NCBI GenBank assembly: GCA_947176355.1 | Contig: CAMWQY010000146.1 | Span: forward strand, 1-6,686 | Direction of reading: 5' to 3' | DNA: 6,686 bases | Origin: an uncultured Porphyromonadaceae bacterium | GTDB lineage: Bacteria > Bacteroidota > Bacteroidia > Bacteroidales > Muribaculaceae | Part shown: one piece after another, positions 1 to 5,268 of the stretch | How the letters are laid out: every line of letters starts with the position of its first letter | Position numbering within the stretch: the stretch's first letter is position 1 | Made by a program: the position numbers and the translations under genes | Notes under the pieces: model-generated | Database searches by the model: none | What the model was told of the DNA's origin: nothing | What the model saw: only the letters and a program-made list of their open reading frames with translations

Positions 1-602
1 TGACAGTGATTTCTGATGAAATACACTGCGAGTTCGTCTTCGATGGATACAAGTATACTCCTTTCGCCAATGTTGCCAAAGCTACAGGTTGCAAAGCAGT
101 AATATGCATCTCTCCAAGTAAAGCATTCAATATTGCCGGACTCCAGATAGCCAATACCGTGGCTCCTGACGAAGACACTCGCTCCCGAATTGATAAGGCG
201 ATAAATATCAATGAGGTATGCGACGTGAATCCTTTCGGAGTGATTGCCACCATAGCCGCATATAACGAAGGCGAAGAATGGCTCTCTCAGCTACTTGAAT
301 ACATAAAGGGTAATTATGAATACATGAAAGAGTTCTGCGAAAAGAATCTTCCTGGATTTCCAATCGCAACCCTTGAAGCCACCTACCTCGTATGGATGGA
401 CTGCACAAAGCTTGGTCTCAAATCTGAAGCCTTGGAAGAGAAGCTAATCGAAGATGTCAGCCTCTGGCTAAATGCCGGCACAATGTATGGAACCGCAGAC
501 GGCGAAGGCTACATGCGCTGGAACATCGCCTGCCCCCGCTCCCTCCTCGCCGACGGCCTCGAAAGATTCCTCTCCTTCATCAGAGATAATAAGTCCAATT
601 AG
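1..602 (+). CDS. MalY/PatB-type PLP-dependent C-S lyase/aminotransferase, C-terminal half (5' partial)
   Basis: This is the end of a fold-type I PLP enzyme; the reading frame is open to the left edge (first full codon at base 3), so the N-terminal half lies outside the window. About 199 residues are visible, against roughly 390 for full-length MalY/PatB proteins. Counting the GTG at 6-8 as residue 1, the motif ISDEIH (2-7) carries the Asp that contacts the PLP pyridine nitrogen. SPSKAFN (36-42) holds the Schiff-base Lys39, and MRWNIACPR (170-178) holds Arg171, the expected substrate-carboxylate ligand. All key residues in this half are present, so the enzyme looks functional. The family typically cleaves cystathionine or cysteine to pyruvate, ammonia and a thiol in the cytoplasm, and some members act as aminotransferases; the substrate cannot be told from sequence. 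The GTG at 6 is an internal Val codon, not a start. The TAG stop (600-602) falls within a 9-bp tandem repeat, so the last residues are repeat-encoded. Confidence 0.9.
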   Translation, partial: TVISDEIHCEFVFDGYKYTPFANVAKATGCKAVICISPSKAFNIAGLQIANTVAPDEDTRSRIDKAININEVCDVNPFGVIATIAAYNEGEEWLSQLLEYIKGNYEYMKEFCEKNLPGFPIATLEATYLVWMDCTKLGLKSEALEEKLIEDVSLWLNAGTMYGTADGEGYMRWNIACPRSLLADGLERFLSFIRDNKSN

Positions 603-670
603 CCTAATTAGACCAATCAGACTAATTAGACCAATTAGACTAATTAGACTAATCAGCCCAATCAGTCCAA
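592..670. repeat. 9-bp tandem repeat array (8 full units plus a partial one)
   Basis: Eight contiguous units with consensus AGNCYAATY run from 592 to 663, and a partial ninth (AGTCCAA) covers 664-670. Differences between units are confined to the third position, the C/T at the fifth and the C/T at the ninth. The palindrome CTAATTAG recurs at 604, 622 and 640, exactly 18 bp apart, so there is a partial higher-order doublet. The array contains the aminotransferase stop codon and fills most of the 74-bp gap before the DUF418 gene. I see no promoter or terminator in this gap. Its function is unknown; as a minisatellite it could vary in copy number by slippage. Confidence 0.9.
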
Positions 671-676
671 AATCAA

Positions 677-1897
677 ATGAATCCACCCTCCCCCATAGAA
701 GCCTCAAAGCGCCACATAATCCTCGACGCGCTACGAGGCTTTGCCCTTTTGGGCATCTGCATGGCAAACTTCCCGGAATTTTCTCTATATTCGTTTCTCC
801 CTGAAGAAGCCGCTACTGCCATGCCGACATCATCATGGGATTACTTCACTAAATATTTCCTAAGCATATTCGTCGACGGCAAATTCTACACCATCTTTTC
901 CCTTCTCTTCGGCATTGGATTTTCTATAATAATATCCAATGTCACAAAAAGAGGGGGCAACGCATACGTCATTTTCTACCGCCGCATGTTCGTACTTCTG
1001 ATCATTGGATTTCTTCATCTTATGTATATCTGGAGCGGCGACATACTCATGCTTTATGCACTGATGGGAATGATATTGCCTCTATTTATCAAGGTCTCGG
1101 ATAAAATTTTGCTTTGGATAGCGGGCATTCTTCTTTTTCTGCCTGTCATCCTCGATTTTTTATTGGAAGCTATGGGAATGTCCCTATCTGCTCCTATAGT
1201 AGACTGGCAATGGCGGGAATGCGCAAAAGTAGGTATCACCGAGGAAAACTTCGCATACTGGTTACGCGACGCAGACACCTACAGCAAAGTCTTCGACTTC
1301 CTCATTCAGGGAGCAATTGTGAGAATTCAGGAATTCGTTGACGGTCACCGATGGTTTAAGGTATTAGGACTTTTCATGATAGGTCTCTACATCGGACGCC
1401 ACCGCCTATATGCCGACCTTGCGACAAGAAAAGCCCTTCTCCGCAAAGCTGCCGGATGGGGACTCTGTCTGGGTCTTCCCCTCTCCGTCCTTTATGCCTG
1501 GGAGTCCATGACAGGGCATCCTTTTGGCAACGGAGTCCACAGTCTGATATACTTTGCAAGTGTCTATCTCACTGCTTTCGGCTATATCGGCGCAATAGGG
1601 TTACTTTATCTCAAGAATAAAGACGCCGCTTGCTGGAAGATACTCGCCTATCCAGGCAGAATGGCACTGACCAACTACATCGGTCAGTCGCTCATCGGAA
1701 TGCTCATCTACTACGGAACAGGCTTCGGTTTCGGTGCCGACACCGGACTAATATATGTAGAGCTCACCGTATTGTGCGTATTCACATTCCAAATATGCTT
1801 CAGTGCCCTCTGGCTACGCTACTTCCGCTTCGGTCCCCTCGAATGGATCTGGCGCTCCCTAACCTACCTCCGCCTCTTCCCCCTCCTCAAAGATTAA
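677..1897 (+). CDS. DUF418 (YeiB-like) polytopic membrane protein
   Basis: This is a complete 406-residue inner-membrane protein of the DUF418/YeiB family, whose usual length is about 380-410. The N-terminal signature LDALRGFALLGICMANF (16-32) is typical of the family and related to that of membrane acyltransferases. It is followed by the conserved DGKFYTIFSLLFGIGFS (67-83), by RRMFVLLIIGFLHLMYIWSG (102-121) leading into the GDIL motif with His114, and by the C-terminal hallmarks MALTNYIGQS (329-338) and FRFGPLEWIWRSL (383-395). Several hydrophobic stretches (about 17-32, 73-88, 103-119, 124-138, 145-163, 227-240, 258-274, 288-311, 334-349, 358-380) suggest around ten transmembrane helices. 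Biochemical function is not established for the family; an acyl- or acetyl-transfer role is inferred from similarity. The ATG at 677 sits just after the repeat array with no visible Shine-Dalgarno, as is usual in Bacteroidetes. It may be co-transcribed with the upstream lyase. Its TAA stop overlaps that of the opposing ATPase gene. Confidence 0.88.
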   Translation: MNPPSPIEASKRHIILDALRGFALLGICMANFPEFSLYSFLPEEAATAMPTSSWDYFTKYFLSIFVDGKFYTIFSLLFGIGFSIIISNVTKRGGNAYVIFYRRMFVLLIIGFLHLMYIWSGDILMLYALMGMILPLFIKVSDKILLWIAGILLFLPVILDFLLEAMGMSLSAPIVDWQWRECAKVGITEENFAYWLRDADTYSKVFDFLIQGAIVRIQEFVDGHRWFKVLGLFMIGLYIGRHRLYADLATRKALLRKAAGWGLCLGLPLSVLYAWESMTGHPFGNGVHSLIYFASVYLTAFGYIGAIGLLYLKNKDAACWKILAYPGRMALTNYIGQSLIGMLIYYGTGFGFGADTGLIYVELTVLCVFTFQICFSALWLRYFRFGPLEWIWRSLTYLRLFPLLKD

Positions 1898-3177
1898 AGG
1901 GATTCTATGGCGTATAAGGGTAAATTGGTCATCCATGTCTCCTTACGGTAGTCTGACATGGAGAGGCGATAGGCTTCCGGCGACGAATTATCCGCAACAA
2001 ATTGCCGGAGGCTTCTTGCCCGCAGGTTTTCTTCAGCCTTGACCTCTATTGGAATCACATTTCCGTTGGACTGAATTAGGAAGTCAATCTCAAGCTGGGA
2101 GTTCGCCTTTGCGAAATAGAAAAGCTCATGATGCAGTATGAGTTCCTGAAGGGCATATTGCTCCGTAAGCGCACCTTTGAATTCAGTAAATATGCTGTTT
2201 CCTTTTAGAATCGTTCCGAAATCAAGCGAAGACATAGCTCCCAGCAATCCCACATCGAGGGAAAAAAGTTTGAAAGCGGAACCCACCTCATAGCTTTTAA
2301 GAGGAATCCTTGGTGCAGATACGTTGCATATCTTATATACGAGCCCTCCGTCGATAAGCCATTGAAGGGCTGCCTCATATTCCCTTGCCCGAGCCCCTTC
2401 CCTCACAAGACCATAGATAAACTTACGGTTCTCCTTGGAAAGCTGCGCCGGCAATGAGTTCCAGAGCTGTCTTATGCGTGGAACAATCTCAGCAGGAGCA
2501 TGCTTAGAAAAATCAAAGTCATAGCTCCGGAGTATCTCCAGCTGGATTTCCCTGACCTCATCGAAGTCATGTCTGAGACTGAATGCAAGCACCGCTTCAG
2601 GCATCCCTCCGACGAAATAATACATCTTAAGCAGTTCCTTCAGTTTTGGCGCAAAAATATTGATACCACTCCAATCCTCTGTCTCAAGCAATTTCTCCAG
2701 ATCCTCCTCTCCTATTGCGATAAGGAACTCCCAGAAAGACATAGGCCTCAATGTCAGAAACCTTACCTTACCAACGGGAAAAGATGAATTGCGATGCAGT
2801 TCTATTCCGAGAAGACTGCCGGCTGCCACCACATGCTGCTCAGGAGCGTTCTCGCAGAAATACTTTAATGATGTCAGTCCGTTTTCAGCATCCTGTATCT
2901 CATCAAGGAAAACAAGAGTCTCTCCCGGTATGATATTCTGGTGAGTAGCCGCTTTGAGCGCTGTAAGTATCCTGTCTGTATCGAAATCTGTCTTAAAGAG
3001 GTCTCTGAGATATATCTGCTGCTCGAAATTGACATATACCATGTTCTTGTAATGAGTTGCGGCAAATTCCTTTACAAGCCATGTCTTGCCGACCTGCCTT
3101 GCCCCTTCGATAATGAGCGGTTTACGTCGAGGGGAAGACTTCCATTTCTCAAGCTCTTTTGTTGCGAATCTTTTCAT
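1894..3177 (-). CDS. AAA-family ATPase with C-terminal DUF4143 (PD-(D/E)XK-like) domain
   Basis: This is a complete 427-residue protein of the AAA_14/DUF4143 group, abundant in Bacteroidetes and archaea. The N-terminal ATPase core has a Walker A motif GARQVGKT (25-32), a Walker B motif LVFLDEIQ (88-95) and a sensor-like stretch VVAAGSLLG (116-124). The FVGGMPEAV motif (188-196) marks the transition into DUF4143. The C-terminal part keeps a PD-(D/E)XK-like constellation: Glu339 (in LTEQYAL), Asp365 (in EIDFLI) and the E-x-K at 378-380 (IEVKAE). The family's role is not settled; ATP-dependent DNA-related or toxin-like activities have been suggested and I do not assign one. No partner antitoxin or restriction gene lies beside it, so it looks like a stand-alone gene. 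Upstream on its strand are a good Bacteroidetes promoter and a phased 32-bp repeat array. It converges with the DUF418 gene and shares a TTAA stop tetranucleotide, leaving no room for a conventional intergenic terminator. Confidence 0.9.
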   Translation of the reverse strand: MKRFATKELEKWKSSPRRKPLIIEGARQVGKTWLVKEFAATHYKNMVYVNFEQQIYLRDLFKTDFDTDRILTALKAATHQNIIPGETLVFLDEIQDAENGLTSLKYFCENAPEQHVVAAGSLLGIELHRNSSFPVGKVRFLTLRPMSFWEFLIAIGEEDLEKLLETEDWSGINIFAPKLKELLKMYYFVGGMPEAVLAFSLRHDFDEVREIQLEILRSYDFDFSKHAPAEIVPRIRQLWNSLPAQLSKENRKFIYGLVREGARAREYEAALQWLIDGGLVYKICNVSAPRIPLKSYEVGSAFKLFSLDVGLLGAMSSLDFGTILKGNSIFTEFKGALTEQYALQELILHHELFYFAKANSQLEIDFLIQSNGNVIPIEVKAEENLRARSLRQFVADNSSPEAYRLSMSDYRKETWMTNLPLYAIESL

Positions 3178-3197
3178 GTATCTAATGATTTTGAATA

Positions 3198-3229
3198 CAA
3201 AATTACATACAATTTTACATATTCACAAC
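3198..3229 (-). promoter_or_regulatory. Bacteroidetes-type promoter for the AAA/DUF4143 ATPase
   Basis: Reading the - strand, TAATTTTG (3205 down to 3198) is an exact match to the Bacteroidetes -7 consensus TAnnTTTG. GTTG (3229 down to 3226) lies 20 bp upstream, in the spacing expected for the -33 TTTG/TTG element. Transcription would begin near 3191-3193, giving a 5' leader of about 15 nt before the ATG at 3177. The 32-bp repeats lie immediately upstream of the -33 box, where an activator or upstream-bound repressor could sit. No Shine-Dalgarno is visible. Confidence 0.6.
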
Positions 3230-3237
3230 ACCTCAAT

Positions 3238-3333
3238 CACATTTTAAGTATATACTTTGGGTAGTTTCTCACATTTTATGGACATACTTTGTGAAAATAC
3301 TCACATTTTTTGCATATACTATGTGAAAAGGTG
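3238..3333. repeat. Three tandem copies of a 32-bp direct repeat, operator-like
   Basis: Copies begin at 3238, 3270 and 3302, each opening with CACATTTT, and are spaced by exactly 32 bp with no intervening spacer. Other conserved positions include CATACT/ATATACT in the middle and TGTGAAAA in copies 2 and 3. Copies 2 and 3 each carry a dyad TCACAT-N14-(A/T)TGTGA (3269-3294 and 3301-3326); in copy 1 the right arm is degraded. A 32-bp period is close to three helical turns, so bound proteins would line up on one face of the DNA. The array lies between the divergent ATPase gene and the serpin operon and could regulate either. The position next to the ATPase promoter favours the ATPase. Confidence 0.75.
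3290..3305. promoter_or_regulatory. CRP/FNR-like palindrome TGTGA-N6-TCACA
   Basis: At the junction of repeat copies 2 and 3, TGTGA (3290-3294) and TCACA (3301-3305) are separated by six bases, the same geometry as the CRP consensus of enterobacteria. The flanks (CTT on the left, TTTT on the right) partly follow that consensus. Only this junction has both arms intact; the copy 1/2 junction has only the right arm. Bacteroidetes encode Crp/Fnr-family regulators, but their site preferences are not well enough known to name the protein. The match could be a by-product of the repeat's own dyads. Confidence 0.35.
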
Positions 3334-3400
3334 TATTAAATCTCTATAATTTTTTTTTCTTATGCAAGGTTTTCATAATTTCTTATTTATAGAATAGAAG

Positions 3401-3410
3401 TTCGATCGAA
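3401..3410. promoter_or_regulatory. 10-bp perfect palindrome upstream of the serpin operon
   Basis: TTCGATCGAA is a perfect palindrome ending 30 bp before the serpin ATG, in the leader or core promoter region. The surrounding 100 bp is very AT-rich. I found no convincing TAnnTTTG element for this operon; the nearest is TAATTTTT at 3347-3354, one mismatch and without a -33 partner. The palindrome could be an operator, or chance. Confidence 0.25.
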
Positions 3411-3440
3411 TATTGTTAATTTATAAGAACCTATTCAATT

Positions 3441-4694
3441 ATGAGAAATTTGATTTTTGCAGGAATAGCATCTCTAAGCCTTCTTTCCGCCTGCTCAAAC
3501 GAGGGAGATCTTCCCGAATATAACGACATCAAGACAAATCCCGTAAAAGCTATATGGCCCGATCGTCCACTCAAAGTGGTCGGCGAAAGCAATGCCCTGA
3601 AAGCAAATGAATTTGCCTCCGTTCTCTTCAAGAAAGTATATGCAAAAGAAAGAGGGAACGCCTGCATATCCCCTGCCAGTGTGTTCCTCACATTAGCAAT
3701 GACCGCGAATGGCGACCAAGGCGAAAGCCGCGATGAGATTCTGAATCTTCTCGGATACGGCGAAGGTCCGGATGCTCTGCACGAGCTGAACGTCTACAGC
3801 AATGCGCTGCTTGTAGAAGTCCCTGACTTCAACGGCGACACCCAGTGTGGATTCACCAACTCCCTATGGCACAGCCCCGACTTCAATCTACTTCCATCTT
3901 TTACCAAAGACATGAAAGAGATATTTGGAGCAACAGACGTCAATACATGGCTTGGCGACGAGACCGGACGGACTGCAGTAAACCGTTTCGTGGAAGAGAA
4001 CACAAGAGGAATGATAAGGGAATTCCTCAAAGAACCCCAGCGCATTGATCTCGGAATACTCAACACCACCTACTTCAAGGGAACCTGGAAACAGAAGTTC
4101 GATGAAAAACATACAGCTAAAGCAAAATTCCATAATCTGGACGGCTCATCATCTAAAACCAACTTCATGACTCTTACAGATGTAATATCATATACCTATA
4201 GCAATGATGCTACCACTGTACTCCTCCCATACGCCGGCGAACGCTATTCGATGACACTGATCATGCCCGACGAAGACAGGGAGGTTAACGACTTCATCGA
4301 TGGCATCGACGGCAAGCTTATCAATGATATCTCCGTAAGGCTACGACCCGGGAAAGTGGAACTGAAGCTCCCAAAGTTCGAGCAAGAGAGCAACCGCGAT
4401 ATAATCAAGACTCTTCAGGAAATGGGGCTTCACCGCACTTGCTTTCCGGGTATCATGAATGCCTCGGATGATCCTTTGGAATTAAGAGTGTTTCAGCATG
4501 CCGTCAAAATCACAGTCGATGAGAAAGGCACCGAAGGAGGAGCAGCCAGTCTCGGAGGATTCATCGCCACTTCCGTGCCGAACCCTGACGCAATGCCGAT
4601 AGAATATATATCATTCGACCGACCCTTCGTATATGTGATCCGCGACAATATTTCCGGCACTCTCCTCTTCATAGGAGCTGTAACTTCTCTTTAA
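3441..4694 (+). CDS. Serpin-family protease inhibitor lipoprotein
   Basis: This is a complete 417-residue serpin with a lipoprotein signal. Residues 1-17 form a short hydrophobic leader ending in the lipobox LSAC with Cys18 as the lipidated residue. The following SNEGD is acidic, compatible with export to the outer membrane or cell surface. Serpin landmarks run in order: ISPASVFLTLAMTANG (76-91), VNRFVEENTRGMI (180-192), LNTTYFKGTWKQKF (207-220), VELKLPKFEQES (306-317), the hinge DEKGTEGGAAS (360-370) and the C-terminal signature FDRPFVYVI (392-400) with LLFIGAV (408-414). The hinge has a small-residue P15-P8 run (363-370), as in inhibitory serpins that trap proteases by loop insertion. Standard 17-residue counting from Glu361 (P17) places P1-P1' at Thr377-Ser378, preceded by Phe-Ile-Ala. 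This suggests elastase- or subtilisin-like targets, although bacterial serpins such as miropin of Tannerella use more than one site. It starts an apparent operon: the sigma factor begins 11 nt after its stop. Confidence 0.93.
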   Translation: MRNLIFAGIASLSLLSACSNEGDLPEYNDIKTNPVKAIWPDRPLKVVGESNALKANEFASVLFKKVYAKERGNACISPASVFLTLAMTANGDQGESRDEILNLLGYGEGPDALHELNVYSNALLVEVPDFNGDTQCGFTNSLWHSPDFNLLPSFTKDMKEIFGATDVNTWLGDETGRTAVNRFVEENTRGMIREFLKEPQRIDLGILNTTYFKGTWKQKFDEKHTAKAKFHNLDGSSSKTNFMTLTDVISYTYSNDATTVLLPYAGERYSMTLIMPDEDREVNDFIDGIDGKLINDISVRLRPGKVELKLPKFEQESNRDIIKTLQEMGLHRTCFPGIMNASDDPLELRVFQHAVKITVDEKGTEGGAASLGGFIATSVPNPDAMPIEYISFDRPFVYVIRDNISGTLLFIGAVTSL

Positions 4695-4705
4695 CTTCTC
4701 ATAAA

Positions 4706-5266
4706 TTGGCAGAAAGCGACGACAAAGAATCTGGAATCGTCCGACTTATAAGTAAGGGTGATTCTTCAGCATCAAAAGCTATATATTGTGCATACGCCCG
4801 ATATCTTACGGGCGTATGTACCCGCTATCTGTCTAACCCTGACGATGTGAAGGATGTGCTTCATGACAGTTTTCTTCACATCTTTGCCTCCATGAACTCT
4901 TTTGAATATAGAGGTCCCGGCTCACTTAAGGCGTGGTTGACAAAGATTGTCATCAACGAATCTCTCCAATTTATCCGCAATGCATACAGGTCTGAGATCT
5001 TATACTCTTCACTGGAGGCTGAAGAAATCATAGACGATGATCCTCCTCAACTGGAAGGACTCCCGATGGAAATGCTCCACAAATTGATCTGCGAACTTCC
5101 ACCCGGTTATCGCACGGTATTCAATCTATATGTATTTGAGGAAAAGTCTCACAAGGAAATTGCCTCCATCCTCAAAATAAAGGAAGCCTCCTCCGCATCC
5201 CAATTCCATAGGGCAAAAGCCCTGTTGGCAGCCAAAATTAAAAAAATTCAATCAAACAATCCCTGA
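4706..5266 (+). CDS. ECF-type RNA polymerase sigma factor (sigma-70 family)
   Basis: This is a 186-residue group IV sigma factor with the two expected domains. Sigma region 2 spans about 24-92; the stretch DDVKDVLHDSFLHIF (46-60) is the core-binding part and GSLKAWLTKIVINES (72-86) the promoter-melting part. Sigma region 4 spans about 120-176, with ELPPGYRTVFNLYVFE (130-145) followed by a helix-turn-helix HKEIASILKIKEASSASQ (149-166) and FHRAKALL. There is no ATG in frame until codon 63, inside region 2, so the start is taken as TTG at 4706; this preserves all of region 2 and gives a normal family N-terminus. No Shine-Dalgarno is visible, so translation may be weak or coupled to the serpin, whose stop is 11 nt upstream. 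Its immediate downstream neighbour, separated by 2 nt, has the features of its anti-sigma factor. It probably directs transcription of an envelope regulon, possibly including its own operon; neither is shown by the sequence. Confidence 0.93.
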   Translation: MAESDDKESGIVRLISKGDSSASKAIYCAYARYLTGVCTRYLSNPDDVKDVLHDSFLHIFASMNSFEYRGPGSLKAWLTKIVINESLQFIRNAYRSEILYSSLEAEEIIDDDPPQLEGLPMEMLHKLICELPPGYRTVFNLYVFEEKSHKEIASILKIKEASSASQFHRAKALLAAKIKKIQSNNP

Positions 5267-5268
5267 CT

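Noticed and set aside
468..767. - strand open frame of 99 codons over the 9-bp repeats, with a Leu/Ile/Gly-rich repeat peptide
   Set aside because: It overlaps the well-supported lyase and DUF418 genes. Its openness comes from the 9-bp period, which repeats the same codons without a stop.
472..804. + strand open frame of 110 codons across the same region
   Set aside because: Same cause: the repeat lacks stops in this frame, and the remainder is a shadow of the two real genes. The peptide has low complexity and no known domain.
1880..1920. Intrinsic terminator between the DUF418 gene and the ATPase gene
   Set aside because: The stops overlap, and I see no GC-rich stem followed by a T run on either strand there.
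1894..3177. Toxin-antitoxin or restriction-modification partner for the AAA/DUF4143 protein
   Set aside because: No small gene or methylase flanks it. It is bounded by a convergent DUF418 gene and a divergent non-coding region, so no two-gene module is visible.
2941..3264. + strand open frame of 107 codons running into the divergent region
   Set aside because: It is antisense to the N-terminal coding part of the AAA ATPase, which has clear Walker motifs and its own promoter. The peptide has no recognisable family features.
3238..3333. CRISPR array
   Set aside because: The 32-bp copies are directly abutting with no unique spacers, only three copies exist, and no cas gene is near.
3334..3440. 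Standard TAnnTTTG promoter for the serpin operon
   Set aside because: The closest match, TAATTTTT at 3347-3354, lacks the final G and has no TTG about 20 bp upstream. The AT-rich region gives many weak near-matches.
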